Shown: positions 30,586 through 39,825 of the stretch, piece by piece
Layout of the letters: every line of letters begins with the position of its first letter
How positions within the stretch are numbered: position 1 is the first letter of the stretch
Assembly: GCF_003149045.1 (NCBI RefSeq)
Contig: NZ_QGDU01000029.1
Span: 1-47,031, forward strand
Direction of reading: 5' to 3'
DNA from: Fibrobacter sp. UWR4
GTDB taxonomy: Bacteria > Fibrobacterota > Fibrobacteria > Fibrobacterales > Fibrobacteraceae
Length of the DNA stretch: 47,031 bases
Notes under the pieces: generated by a model
Databases searched by the model: none
What the model was told of the DNA's origin: nothing
Seen by the model: the letters and a program-made list of their open reading frames with translations, nothing else
Position numbers and translations under genes: made by a program

Positions 30586-31737
30586 ATGAAAGTGAATGAT
30601 CAAAGAAATGTGCGAAATGGTTTGAAAAAATTTGCTGCAATGTTTATTGTCGCGTTGACACTAGTTGCTTGCGGAGGCGATAATGGCTCCAGCACTACGG
30701 ATGAGGGTTCCGGCAGTTCCTCTAGCGTCATTCTGAGCGAAGGCTCCGCCGAAGTCGAAGAATCCAGTTGCAGTGTGGCCCTTTCGTCGTCATCGAACCT
30801 TGAGCCTGTAGCGAATTCATCCAGCAGCTTCGTCCAGTTGCGTGAAGATACGGAGGACTCTACTCGCCAGACCATTTATCGATTCCTGTATCCCCGCGCA
30901 GACATGTCCTTAGATACAGGCTATTTCGATGGTTACGAATGTAATGTCGAAATGGATGGAAAGTTTAGTTGTATGCAAAGGTCCTGTGTTCCCACTGAAG
31001 GTGGTCTAATTCATCTCCCGTATAGTTTCGGCATTCTTGCCGTTCCCGCAATTGCTAAGGATGGTGCCGACAGTGTGTATTTTCGCGCCAGTACAAATAT
31101 TACGCGACTGGTGGATATAAACTTTGGCGATAGTGCACTTACTACATTCATTCCGTTTGCTGACATTCCCGAGTTTGATAGGGATGGCATCTTGGAACAA
31201 CTCTCTGTTTTACCTGCCGAGCCATGCTCAACTTTATTTCATTTTGAAGGAAATTATCTATTGCAGGCGGATGGATTGCCTGAAGGAATTGTACTTTATC
31301 GCGATGGCCAAGGAATCAAGGGGCGTGGAGATTCTCGGGAATACTATTCGGCTTTATTCCCGAAGGAAGAGTTGGACGCCGTAAAGGCGCACATTTATGA
31401 GGCCGGTCAAGATGAAAAGTCTTCTTACAACAAACTCATGGTAGGATATTACAGTGAACTGAAATATGCTCCAGATAGAGGACTTGATATCTCCAACCAA
31501 GCGATTACAGCAGAGATTAATGATTTTGGCTGCGGCGTTGTGTCGACATCCTATAAAACGGCTGTGCTGGCTGGACTTTGTGAAGGCTGGAAAATCCCCG
31601 AAGATGCAAAGGTGTTTTCCTATCGCCTAATCAACATTTCTGACAAGGTCCCTGAAAATCCTGTCCAGTGGAAGTTGACCTATATGGATCAGTATGGCCG
31701 AGGTGGCTCCTTGGATATTGTCTCCCAATTTGAATAG
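30586..31737 (+). CDS. Ser-rich lipoprotein of unknown function
   Basis: The 383-residue lipoprotein has the signal FAAMFIVALTLVAC, with the lipobox Cys followed by GGDNGSS exactly as in the upstream gene. A Ser/Glu-rich linker runs to about 90. The body (about 100-383) is not a family I recognise; it has paired cysteines (YECNVEMDGKFSCMQRSC) and a beta-rich look. No FISUMP motif is present. The ATG at 30586 has AAGG 8 bases upstream. The gap to the upstream lipoprotein gene is 44 bases, so the two may be one operon with duplicated N-termini. A canonical long copy of the CGTCATTCTGAGC repeat lies in its linker. Confidence 0.6.
   Translation: MKVNDQRNVRNGLKKFAAMFIVALTLVACGGDNGSSTTDEGSGSSSSVILSEGSAEVEESSCSVALSSSSNLEPVANSSSSFVQLREDTEDSTRQTIYRFLYPRADMSLDTGYFDGYECNVEMDGKFSCMQRSCVPTEGGLIHLPYSFGILAVPAIAKDGADSVYFRASTNITRLVDINFGDSALTTFIPFADIPEFDRDGILEQLSVLPAEPCSTLFHFEGNYLLQADGLPEGIVLYRDGQGIKGRGDSREYYSALFPKEELDAVKAHIYEAGQDEKSSYNKLMVGYYSELKYAPDRGLDISNQAITAEINDFGCGVVSTSYKTAVLAGLCEGWKIPEDAKVFSYRLINISDKVPENPVQWKLTYMDQYGRGGSLDIVSQFE
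30726..30765 (+). repeat. Third in-frame copy of the palindromic repeat
   Basis: This 40-base copy begins CGTCATTCTGAGCGAAG and ends CGAAGTCGAAGAATCC. ATTCT and AGAAT form the outer arms. It is translated as VILSEGSAEVEESS within the Ser-rich linker. Confidence 0.75.
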
Positions 31738-31880
31738 GCGTGTAAGCTTCAGTTGCCTTTTAGGGTGTATCAGCCCTCAAAAAATAAACGAATTTGAATT
31801 TTTTACGTCTGTTTTTTATAAATTTCAAGCAGAAATTTTTAACTCTGGCGCCTTGTGACGCCTTATAAAAGGTCGCAAAT

Positions 31881-32915
31881 ATGCAGATTGATTTGAATAA
31901 TGTCGATTGGAAGACTCTCCCCTTCGGTTACTCCGACACCGATTACAACGTTCGTTGCTACTACCGCAATGGTCAGTGGGGCAAGATTGAAGTTTCCTCC
32001 GACAAGAACATCAGCATTCACATGGCCGCTACCTGCCTCCACTACGGTCAGGAAGGTTTCGAAGGCCTGAAGGCTTACACTGGCAAGGATGGCAAGGTCC
32101 GTCTGTTCCGCGTTGACGAAAATGCAAAGCGCATGCAGAGCACTGCAAACCGCGTTCTCATGGCTGTTCCGCCTATCGAACTTTTCCGCGAAATGGCTCA
32201 CCTGGTAACCAAGCTCAACGCTCGCTTCGTTCCGCCCTATGGCCATGGTGCAACTCTTTACATTCGCCCGCTCCTCATCGGTACTGGTGCAGAAGTTGGC
32301 GTGAAGCCTTCTGACGAATACCTGTTCATGATGTTCGTCTGCCCGGTTGGCCCCTACTTCAAGGATGGTTTCAAGCCTGTTGACATGATGATCAGCCGTA
32401 ACTACGACCGTGCCGCTCCTCAGGGTACCGGTACTGTGAAGGTTGGCGGTAACTACGCTGCTTCCCTCCAGTCTCTTGCCGAAGCCAAGAAGCTGGGCTA
32501 CTCCAGCACCATCTATCTGGATGCCAAGGAAAAGAAGTACATCGACGAATGCGGTCCGGCAAACTTCTTCGGTATCAAGGGCAAGTCCTACATTACCCCG
32601 AAGTCCGAATCTATTTTGCCGTCCATCACCAACAAGAGCTTGCAGCAACTGGCCGAATACCTGGGCTACACTGTTGAAAAGCGTCCGGTGGCTTTCGAAG
32701 AACTGGCTGAATTCTCTGAAACTGCAGAATGCGGTACCGCAGCTGTGATCACCCCGATCAAGAAAATCGTGGACCCCGTTGCCGGCAAGGAATTCACCTA
32801 CGGCGATGGCAAGAATCCGGGCCCTGTCTGCACCGAACTCTTCACCAAGTACACTGCTATCCAGTTCGGTGAAGCTGAAGACCCGTTCGGCTGGACCGAG
32901 GTTGTAGACCTGTAA
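31881..32915 (+). CDS. ilvE: Branched-chain amino acid aminotransferase
   Basis: It makes or degrades leucine, isoleucine and valine by PLP-dependent transamination with glutamate. The 344 residues have class IV features: SIHMAATCLHYGQEGFEGLKAY, LYIRPLLIGTG and the Schiff-base Lys in GTVKVGGNYAAS. IYLDAKEKKYIDECGPANFF and AECGTAAVITPI follow. The length fits the larger subgroup (about 340-360). The ATG at 31881 has a weak AAAGG 8 bases upstream. A terminator follows at 32947. It is a single-gene unit between unrelated genes. Confidence 0.95.
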   Translation: MQIDLNNVDWKTLPFGYSDTDYNVRCYYRNGQWGKIEVSSDKNISIHMAATCLHYGQEGFEGLKAYTGKDGKVRLFRVDENAKRMQSTANRVLMAVPPIELFREMAHLVTKLNARFVPPYGHGATLYIRPLLIGTGAEVGVKPSDEYLFMMFVCPVGPYFKDGFKPVDMMISRNYDRAAPQGTGTVKVGGNYAASLQSLAEAKKLGYSSTIYLDAKEKKYIDECGPANFFGIKGKSYITPKSESILPSITNKSLQQLAEYLGYTVEKRPVAFEELAEFSETAECGTAAVITPIKKIVDPVAGKEFTYGDGKNPGPVCTELFTKYTAIQFGEAEDPFGWTEVVDL

Positions 32916-32946
32916 TTAACAGGTTCGAGGAAATCTCAAAAATTTA

Positions 32947-32981
32947 AAAGGCTCGCGATGAATGTTGCGGGTCTTTTTTTT
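32947..32981 (+). terminator. Rho-independent terminator of ilvE
   Basis: AAAGGCTCGC (32947-32956) pairs with GCGGGTCTTT (32967-32976) through 10 bp with two G-U pairs, followed by a T run. Confidence 0.8.
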
Positions 32982-33020
32982 GCATATTGAATGCGTAGGA
33001 TCTGTTTTGTATAAACGATC

Positions 33021-33428
33021 CTAGAAGACTTTCAGGAATCTTAAAAGTTGAGTAAGAAAGATGGAAAAAACAGCGATGTTGACCGCCGCCATGACAAGGC
33101 CCACTTTCTTACACCAGGGGCAGGGCGCGAGGTTTATGCCGTTTTGGGTTGTGTAGGTTCCGTTGCCGATTTTGTATAGATCGATTAGGTTCCAAATGAC
33201 GGATATGAACGCTGTAATGCCCAAAAAGGTGCAAACCAGTTTGATGATGCCGTTACGATTGTTGCCGCAGAAGAAATCGTGAACGCCTAAGGTTCCCATG
33301 ATGATGGAAAGTATGGCAACGAGGCTTGCTTTATCCTGGGGAGAAGAATCCTTTGGCTTGCAGGATTTTTTCCGCGGAGTTTCTACGGGAAAACTCATCT
33401 CAAGATTGTTGTTGTCTTTTTCCATCAT
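33021..33428 (-). CDS. TM2-domain membrane protein
   Basis: The 135-residue protein has a charged cytoplasmic N-terminus. A TM2-type hairpin follows at about 35-90: LVAILSIIMGTLGVHDFFCG, then NGIIKLVCTFLGI and WNLIDLYKIGNG, which matches the TM2 pattern GxxGxHxFY...G...WxxxDL. A third helix sits at the C-terminus (VMAAVNIAVFSIFLTQLL). CPWCKK between helices could bind metal or form a disulphide. Its function is unknown. TACACT lies 7 bases before the ATG with no Shine-Dalgarno, fitting a leaderless mRNA. Confidence 0.75.
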   Translation of the reverse strand: MMEKDNNNLEMSFPVETPRKKSCKPKDSSPQDKASLVAILSIIMGTLGVHDFFCGNNRNGIIKLVCTFLGITAFISVIWNLIDLYKIGNGTYTTQNGINLAPCPWCKKVGLVMAAVNIAVFSIFLTQLLRFLKVF

Positions 33429-33435
33429 GAGATAA

Positions 33436-33441
33436 AGTGTA
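33436..33441 (-). promoter_or_regulatory. Putative -10 element for leaderless TM2-protein mRNA
   Basis: On the minus strand TACACT is followed by 7 bases (TTATCTC) and the ATG. Confidence 0.4.
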
Positions 33442-33446
33442 GAATT

Positions 33447-35597
33447 TTAGGAAAGTCTTTCGGTGAGTCTCGTAAAACGGCGGGTGCTTCGGACGTTGCG
33501 GACTGCCTGGTGGAAGGCTCCAGGGGCAGAAAGAATCCACACGTGTCCTTTGGCGCGGGTGATGGCGGTGTAGATTAGGTTGCGTTGCAGCATGATGGAG
33601 TGGCTAGAATCCAGGACCACGACTACTGCGGGATATTCGCTACCCTGGCTCTTGTGGATGGTGCAGGCGTAGGCGAGGGTCAGTTCCTCCAGTTCATCCT
33701 CTTCGTAATCTACGGTCTTGTCATCAAAGAAAACCGTAATCTTCTTGTTGGCGGCGTCAATGCGCCAGATGATGCCTACGTCCCCGTTGAACACGTTCTT
33801 TTCGTAGTTGTTCTTGATTTGCATGACGCGATCCCCGTTGCTCCATTCCACACCTTGCATTTTGTGGCGAGGAGCGCTTGGGTTCAGCAGCGTTTGCAGG
33901 AACGGGTTCAGTTCGAAAATTCCCAGAGGGCCTTTCCGCATGGGGACAAGGACCTGCATTTGTTCGATGAGATTAATGTCCAGCTTGCTCTTGATGCCTC
34001 TTGCAATGAGCTCCTCAAGGAGGGCCTTGCATTCCTCAGGTGTTTCGAAGGGCATAAAGTGAAAGTTGGGACCATCCAGCGGGGATGGCGTAATGCCCTT
34101 GTTAATCTGGGCGGATTTTGCGGCAATATCGTTGTCGCCGGCCTGACGGAAAATGTGCTGCAGGCGGACGCTTGGAATGTTTGGACTGCGGAGAAGATCG
34201 TTCAGGACGTTCCCTGGCCCGACACTGGGCAGCTGGTCTGCGTCCCCCACAAATACAATGCGGGTGCTTTCGCCAACGGCTTCCAGCAGGGACGATGCCA
34301 GCCAGGTGTCCACCATACTGAATTCGTCCACGATCAGGAGTTTGCACTGCAGTTGGTTCTCGGAGTTCTTCACGAACTTTCGGGAAACAGGATCCACTTC
34401 CAGAAGCCTATGGATAGTGCTTGCCTTTTCGCCACAGCAGTCACCCATGCGCTTGGCGGCGCGTCCCGTGGGGGCGGCAAGCAAAATGCTTTCGCCCATT
34501 TTCCGCGCCAGATGGAGGATGCCTTTCAGGATGGTGGTCTTACCAGTGCCAGGACCGCCCGTAATGATAAACACCTTATGGGAAAGTGCCTTCGTGATTG
34601 CTTCCCGCTGGATAGGGTCGAAGGCAAACTTATGGTCCCGTTCCCAGTCAATCAATTCACGATTGATGTATTCGGGACTGATGAATTCATCCTGGTTGTT
34701 GATGCGGCAAAGAAGATCGTTTGCGATTTTTTCTTCTGCACGATACAGGGGCGGGAAAAAGCAATCGTCGTCAATCCGCTTGATGCGTCCCGTGGCGCAA
34801 GCATCCTCAAAAAGGTCCAGCAACGAATTGATGGAATCGTCATCGCTGTAGTCAATGCGCAAGTTCTTTAAGGTACGGCCAATCAGATTGTCCTTGGGCA
34901 GGTACGTGTGGCCTTCGCTCATGGCCGCTTCCTGCAGGGTGTACAATAAGGCTTCCTGCAGTCGCATGGGACTATCTTTGGGGATTCCCACTTTCATGGC
35001 GATTTCGTCGGCCTTAAGGAACCCGATGCCGAAAATTTCCTCGCATAGCATGTAAGGATTTTCATGAATTTTCTCTATAGTTCCCTGACCGAACTTCATC
35101 CAGATTTTCTTGGCCACACTACCTACGATGTCGTGGCTATATAAGAACATCATGGTCTCGCGGCTATGACGTACTTCCTGCCAACGTGCTAAAAAAATCA
35201 TGGCCTTGGATTTCGGGAGTCCCTTAATCTTTTGTTCCAGGAACTGCTCCGGATGATTGTCCAAAATGTCGAAGGTGCTTTCGCCAAAGATGTCGTAAAT
35301 GTTCTGGGCGGTCTTGGGACCAACACCCGGACAGATGCCGCTACCCAGGAAGGTTACGACGTCGCTGTCATCGGCTGTGGCAACGAGTTCAAAACTGGTA
35401 CACTTGAATTGTCGCCCGAACTTGGGATGACTTCCCCAATCTCCTGTGAACTTTACGCTTTCTCCCACATTTAGTTGGGGGAGGGTACCCGTCACCACTA
35501 CCACTTTCTTGGACTCTGCATCCGTAAGGCGCAAAACGGTAAAACCATTCTGCGGACTGTGGAATGTGATGGATTTTACGGTCCCCTGAATATCCAT
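33447..35597 (-). CDS. recD2: RecD2-type 5'-3' DNA helicase
   Basis: This superfamily 1B helicase works in DNA repair without RecBC. The 716 residues match the RecD2 layout: an N-terminal OB-like region (MDIQGTVKSITFHSPQNGFT), helix-hairpin-helix repeats (GICPGVGPKTAQNIYDIFG, GFLKADEIAMKVGI), then the motor. Walker A is GGPGTGKTT. Motif Ia is AAPTGRAAKRM, motif II LLIVDEFSMVD, motif III VGDADQLPSVGPG, motif V AYACTIHKSQGSEYP and motif VI LIYTAITRAKGHVWIL. Its start lies 15 bases below the CstA gene stop, so it may be cotranscribed with it. Confidence 0.93.
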   Translation of the reverse strand: MDIQGTVKSITFHSPQNGFTVLRLTDAESKKVVVVTGTLPQLNVGESVKFTGDWGSHPKFGRQFKCTSFELVATADDSDVVTFLGSGICPGVGPKTAQNIYDIFGESTFDILDNHPEQFLEQKIKGLPKSKAMIFLARWQEVRHSRETMMFLYSHDIVGSVAKKIWMKFGQGTIEKIHENPYMLCEEIFGIGFLKADEIAMKVGIPKDSPMRLQEALLYTLQEAAMSEGHTYLPKDNLIGRTLKNLRIDYSDDDSINSLLDLFEDACATGRIKRIDDDCFFPPLYRAEEKIANDLLCRINNQDEFISPEYINRELIDWERDHKFAFDPIQREAITKALSHKVFIITGGPGTGKTTILKGILHLARKMGESILLAAPTGRAAKRMGDCCGEKASTIHRLLEVDPVSRKFVKNSENQLQCKLLIVDEFSMVDTWLASSLLEAVGESTRIVFVGDADQLPSVGPGNVLNDLLRSPNIPSVRLQHIFRQAGDNDIAAKSAQINKGITPSPLDGPNFHFMPFETPEECKALLEELIARGIKSKLDINLIEQMQVLVPMRKGPLGIFELNPFLQTLLNPSAPRHKMQGVEWSNGDRVMQIKNNYEKNVFNGDVGIIWRIDAANKKITVFFDDKTVDYEEDELEELTLAYACTIHKSQGSEYPAVVVVLDSSHSIMLQRNLIYTAITRAKGHVWILSAPGAFHQAVRNVRSTRRFTRLTERLS

Positions 35598-35611
35598 AAA
35601 TGTGGTAAGCC

Positions 35612-37147
35612 TTATTTCGGCTTGTACTGATTCTTTACGTCAAGTTCTGCGTTCCACTTGTCGGGATCGAAGTCTGACATGGTGGTCAGTTTCTTGCCGC
35701 GCTTTACAAGCCAAACGCCCAAGGCGATTGCGATGAATATTGCCAGGGCCCTAGCGGTATTGTAGTCCAGACCGAAGCCTACGGGAGCGCCCTTCAGGTT
35801 GGTGGGGCTTACCCACAGAATGTAATCTGCGGTAATGAAGGTCATGAACATGCAGGGCAGAAGAGCGATCCAGAAATTCTTGCACTTGCTGCGGAGATAG
35901 ACTGCTGTAACGCAGAGGCTACATACGGCCATGAGCTGGTTGCTCCAGCTGAAGTAATTCCACAGGATGTTGAAACCTTCCTTGTCCAGGTTGCTCCAGA
36001 AGATAATGGCAAGGCAGATGGCGAACATGGGAACGGTTAGGAGCAGGCGATTCTTGGTAGATGCCTGGTCGATGCCGAACAGTTCGGCGATGGTCAAACG
36101 AAGGCTACGGAGACTGGTATCGCCGCTAGTGATGGCAAGGACGATCACGCCTACCACCACCAGGACAGAAATCGGTGCGAAGGGAAGAACGTCATTGACC
36201 AAAGTGCTCAGAACTTTTACGCCGCTTGCGCCAGTAATGAGTTCCGGGAACTTGTGGTAGATGTACATGCCGCCTGCAGCCCAGATCATTCCGATAAGGC
36301 CTTCCAGGATCATCATGCCGTAGAAAGTTTGACGGCCGGTCTTTTCGGTAAATTCAGTACGGGCCACCAGAGGACTCTGGGTGCTATGGAAACCGCTAAT
36401 GATTCCGCACGCAATGGTGACGAACAGCATGGGAAGAATAGGCTGGTGAGCCGGATGCTGCGTGAAGTTACTGCCAAAGTCGCTGAAGTTGATTTCGGTA
36501 AGAACATTCAGGTTGGGGGCGATTCCAATCAGGATGGCGATGGATGCAACAATCAGAAGGCCGCCAAAGATGGGGTAGATACGACCGATGATCTTATCGA
36601 TGGGGAAGAAGGTGCTCAGGAAGTAGTAGACGAAAATGCAGGCTACTGCAACCCAGAAAAGGGTGGGAGAAACTGCGTTACCAACCAGGATGGGGGTGTT
36701 GATGAGCTGAGCCGGAGTATTGGTAAATACGGCGCCTACCAGGATCAATGCCACGGAAATCAATGTCATGACAATTTTGGAAGGACCCTTGCCTAGGAAC
36801 TTTCTGGAAAGTGCCGGAACATTGTAACCGTTGTTACGCATGCTCACCATTCCGCTGAAGTAGTCATGGACGGCGCCGCCCAAAACGTTTCCCAGCGGGA
36901 GAAGGATGAAGACGATGGCACCAAACTTAATGCCGAGAATCACACCGATCACAGGACCGATACCCGCGATATTCAGAAGCTGGATCAGCATGTTCTTCCA
37001 GTGGGGAAGAACCAGGCGGTCCACGCCGTCGGGATTTTCGGTAGCGGGGGTCTTGCGATCATCGGGGCCGAACACATGTTCTACGAACTTTCCGTAAGTA
37101 AAGTAGCCGCCGATCAGGATTGCGACGCCAATCAGGAATGTGATCAT
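35612..37147 (-). CDS. cstA: CstA-family carbon-starvation transporter
   Basis: This inner-membrane protein of about 13-14 helices would take up peptides or pyruvate. The 511 residues include GKFVEHVFGPDDRKTPA, LPHWKNMLIQLLNIAGIGPVIGVILGI, FGAIVFILLPLGNVLGGAVHDYFSGMVSMR and FHSTQSPLVARTEF, all typical of CstA. It is shorter than E. coli CstA (about 700), like the shorter clade. The ATG at 37147 has AAGAAGG upstream. Substrate is not readable. Confidence 0.9.
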   Translation of the reverse strand: MITFLIGVAILIGGYFTYGKFVEHVFGPDDRKTPATENPDGVDRLVLPHWKNMLIQLLNIAGIGPVIGVILGIKFGAIVFILLPLGNVLGGAVHDYFSGMVSMRNNGYNVPALSRKFLGKGPSKIVMTLISVALILVGAVFTNTPAQLINTPILVGNAVSPTLFWVAVACIFVYYFLSTFFPIDKIIGRIYPIFGGLLIVASIAILIGIAPNLNVLTEINFSDFGSNFTQHPAHQPILPMLFVTIACGIISGFHSTQSPLVARTEFTEKTGRQTFYGMMILEGLIGMIWAAGGMYIYHKFPELITGASGVKVLSTLVNDVLPFAPISVLVVVGVIVLAITSGDTSLRSLRLTIAELFGIDQASTKNRLLLTVPMFAICLAIIFWSNLDKEGFNILWNYFSWSNQLMAVCSLCVTAVYLRSKCKNFWIALLPCMFMTFITADYILWVSPTNLKGAPVGFGLDYNTARALAIFIAIALGVWLVKRGKKLTTMSDFDPDKWNAELDVKNQYKPK

Positions 37148-37168
37148 TTTGATGCCTTCTTTAGGTTG

Positions 37169-38341
37169 TTATTCTTCTTCAGATTCTTCTGCCGGTTCGG
37201 TTTCCGGTTCTTCCGTATTCATATCCGGTTCGTCGTAGGATTCTTGAGCCCTTGCACGAACGTTTTCGTTCTTGTTTTCTGCAGCGGGCTCGGACTTGGC
37301 GTTACGATCGTAACCCTTTTCCTTGGCGATTTCGTCAGGAGTCTTGTCAGTGCCGAACTGCTGCTTGAAGTAAAGAATGTTGGTGGTGTAGCTGGACTTG
37401 CCTGCATAATCGAAGCCAACCACAGGGTTGAAGGATGCGCCCAGATGGAATGCGACTTCAAGACCAAAACGGAAACCGTTGTTACCTTCGATTGTCAAAT
37501 CGGGGCTGATGACCTGTCCATAATAAGCGCCGGGACCACCGGTAAGCTTATCCTTGGCCATGCAGGTGAGCTTGCCGCCGGAAGCCATTTCTGCAGACTG
37601 GTAACCCAGGGACATCATGATTTCAACAGTCTTGATAGGCTTATAACCTAAAATCAAGGAAATGTTCAGGGTGGAAACATCCAGATCCAGTTGGCCCTTG
37701 TAATCTTCTGGCTGGTAGCTAATGCTGCTGGTGTTATAACCAAAGCCAAGGCTGACGTTCAAGCCCTGAGCGGCAGGAGGAAGCATGTACTGGAATAAAT
37801 GACCGAAGCTGTACTGAAGTCCGAAACCGAATTCGCTAAAGCCACGAAGTTCGCTGATAGCGGGAAGCATCATCCAGCGAAGTACGGCACGGGCATGGAA
37901 CATGCTGGCGGCAACCTGCAAATAGGGATAGGTAAACACGCCAAGACCATTCAGGGTTTCGTTACCATAGATGCGGCCATCGTAAGGCTGGGTCATGTTG
38001 TGGTTTTCGCCGAAAATGGTGGGGACTTCTGCTCCGCCGTACACAGGATCGTTAAATACGCGGTCGTCATCTCCAATGGGAATGATGGAGAAGGGAAGAC
38101 CTGCTTCAAAGGAAAAGCTATTGGCGACTTCTGCGCTGACGAACCAGTTGCTATTCAGCACATTACCCAGGTTTGCAATAATAGGCTTTACATAGCCGGG
38201 ACGGTTACCATATAAAGGAATCTTGCTGTCGAATGCGGCAAGGGATTCGTAGGTGGATGCCCAACCTTTATCGTCCATGGCAAAAGAAACCGCGGTTGAA
38301 CAGAGGGCTATGATGGAAGATAGAATTGCAAGTTTTTTCAT
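37169..38341 (-). CDS. Outer-membrane beta-barrel protein with acidic tail
   Basis: The 390-residue exported protein has the signal peptide MKKLAILSSIIALCSTAVSFA. A series of alternating beta strands with aromatic ends follows (GFGLQYSFGHLFQYM, LNVSLGFGYNTSS, ISLILGYKPIKT, FRFGLEVAFHLGASFNPVVGFDYAG), as in outer-membrane barrels. The last about 70 residues are charged and end in a Glu-rich run, which is unusual for a barrel whose final strand normally closes the C-terminus. The family is not named with certainty. It lies 21 bases upstream of the CstA gene on the same strand. Confidence 0.55.
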   Translation of the reverse strand: MKKLAILSSIIALCSTAVSFAMDDKGWASTYESLAAFDSKIPLYGNRPGYVKPIIANLGNVLNSNWFVSAEVANSFSFEAGLPFSIIPIGDDDRVFNDPVYGGAEVPTIFGENHNMTQPYDGRIYGNETLNGLGVFTYPYLQVAASMFHARAVLRWMMLPAISELRGFSEFGFGLQYSFGHLFQYMLPPAAQGLNVSLGFGYNTSSISYQPEDYKGQLDLDVSTLNISLILGYKPIKTVEIMMSLGYQSAEMASGGKLTCMAKDKLTGGPGAYYGQVISPDLTIEGNNGFRFGLEVAFHLGASFNPVVGFDYAGKSSYTTNILYFKQQFGTDKTPDEIAKEKGYDRNAKSEPAAENKNENVRARAQESYDEPDMNTEEPETEPAEESEEE

Positions 38342-38365
38342 GGGAGTCCGAATAATGGTTGCTTG

Positions 38366-39031
38366 TTAGAATTGATACCGCAAGGCTAAAGAAACCAGAA
38401 TCATCGTTTGCCATAAGTTGTGGTTCATGGCGTCGTTTTCAATGCGATCTGCGTCTACGGTAAAGAAACAGTTCTGGTAAAATTTCAGGGACGGGACCAT
38501 GGCAATGTGGTCTGTAATGAAGTAGTGGATGTTGGCGATGAATCCGAATCCAAGACCGGTAAAGTCAGTGTCATACATGTCCGCACCATAGAACAGGTTC
38601 TCGTCGGTCTTGATATTGACTAAGGATATGCCTGCTCCGATTCCTGCCTGAAAGAATTCCGGCCAGAAAATATTGTACGTGAATTCAAGACCTAGACGCA
38701 TGATGCGGGTATCTCTTTCCATGGTTTGGTCAGGATAGGCAGTCATGTTCTGTTCCGAAGTCCAGTGCTGAAAATTCAAGGCTAGGGACAGTTCCTTGAT
38801 GTTTACCCCAAGAGAAAAATCAGTGCTGCCCAAAACGGATAGCGTAGCGGGATGGAGATTTCCCTTGACTCCGTTGCCGTCTTCAACTTTCAGAACGTAA
38901 TCGTTCATATCGCCTTTGGAAACAAGAAGTCCAAAACCGGCTTGTCCAAAGAATGTTACGGGCTTAGGTGCGGCCCAAAGGGTAGGCGCAAGCAGAAGAA
39001 TTAAAGCGGAAATACCCTTGAGAAATTTCAT
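38366..39031 (-). CDS. Small outer-membrane beta-barrel protein (copy 1)
   Basis: The 221-residue protein has the signal peptide MKFLKGISALILLLAPTLWAA. An eight-strand-like barrel pattern ends in Phe (VSLALRYQF), the classic outer-membrane barrel terminus. RLGLEFTYNIFWPEFFQAGIG and IHYFITDHIAMVPSLKFYQN closely parallel the next gene upstream. The function is unknown. AAGGA lies about 10 bases before the ATG. Confidence 0.65.
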   Translation of the reverse strand: MKFLKGISALILLLAPTLWAAPKPVTFFGQAGFGLLVSKGDMNDYVLKVEDGNGVKGNLHPATLSVLGSTDFSLGVNIKELSLALNFQHWTSEQNMTAYPDQTMERDTRIMRLGLEFTYNIFWPEFFQAGIGAGISLVNIKTDENLFYGADMYDTDFTGLGFGFIANIHYFITDHIAMVPSLKFYQNCFFTVDADRIENDAMNHNLWQTMILVSLALRYQF

Positions 39032-39043
39032 GAATGAAAATCC

Positions 39044-39715
39044 TTAGAATTGATATTGGATTGAGAGACCTGCAGTAAAGAAGGTCTGCCACAGGTAAGG
39101 ATCTGCGTCACAAAGCTCTGAAGCCTTGGTGTAGATGTTCTTGAACCAGTTCTCGTAAATTTTCACGGACGGAACAATCGCGATGTGCTCGGTAAAGTAA
39201 TAGTGGGCGTTGAGGATGAAGTTTACCCCAAGTCCCATGTATTCCGTGTTGTAGGCTTCGTCGTCTATGAAGGATGAACTGCTCGCTTTCAGAGTGGAAA
39301 AGGAATAGCCTAATCCCAGACCGACCTGGAAGTCTTCCGGCCAGTTGATGTTGTAGACGAATTCAAAACCGAAACGCCAGAAAGTCATGTCCGTTTCTTT
39401 GTCGTCATCAAAGTCTACCATATCCGTTGATCGGGTGGTGTACTGGAAAAGAATGGACAGGGAGAAGAAACGCATGTTCACGCCGGCAACGATTTCCGGA
39501 GAAATCAGGAAGCCGATGTCCGGCGGATAGACTTTCATCATTTCGCCGGTTGTGTCTTCCAGGGAGAGAGCTCTCTCGTTCAAGTCACCGTTGCTGTAGC
39601 CGCCGTTGACGCCTGCTTGTACGAAATAGGACTTTGGCCAATAATTTTCGGCAAGGGCCTGTGTGGTAAACAGTCCCGCAATCAGTAGACAGAAAATGAG
39701 CATCGTCTTCTTCAT
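39044..39715 (-). CDS. Small outer-membrane beta-barrel protein (copy 2)
   Basis: The protein has 223 residues from the ATG at 39715, which gives the signal peptide MKKTMLIFCLLIAGLFTTQALA. It is a tandem paralogue of copy 1, sharing RFGFEFVYNINWPEDFQVGLG, NAHYYFTEHIAIVPSVKIYEN and the closing LSIQYQF. The gap between them is 12 bases, so they are an operon and probably a gene duplication. A frame extending to 39790 has no support as a start. Confidence 0.65.
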   Translation of the reverse strand: MKKTMLIFCLLIAGLFTTQALAENYWPKSYFVQAGVNGGYSNGDLNERALSLEDTTGEMMKVYPPDIGFLISPEIVAGVNMRFFSLSILFQYTTRSTDMVDFDDDKETDMTFWRFGFEFVYNINWPEDFQVGLGLGYSFSTLKASSSSFIDDEAYNTEYMGLGVNFILNAHYYFTEHIAIVPSVKIYENWFKNIYTKASELCDADPYLWQTFFTAGLSIQYQF

Positions 39716-39760
39716 GAAATACCTAACGCAGAAAAACCGGAATATGCATCTCGCCCCATG

Positions 39761-39815
39761 CCTCAAAGAGCCGAAGGCTCGACCTCGCACCTCAAGCCCC
39801 GTAGGGGCGACCTCG
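39761..39815. repeat. Two tandem CCTCA...CGACCTCG palindromic repeat units
   Basis: Unit 1 (39761-39787) and unit 2 (39790-39815) both begin CCTCAA and end CGACCTCG. Between these constant ends lie different palindromes: GAGCCGAAGGCTC in unit 1 and GCCCCGTAGGGGC in unit 2. They lie between the outer-membrane protein gene and nadA. Confidence 0.75.
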
Positions 39816-39825
39816 TCTCTAATCT

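Noticed and set aside
33585-34871. 428-residue open frame opposite recD2
   Set aside because: All helicase motifs are on the minus strand; the plus frame is a shadow.
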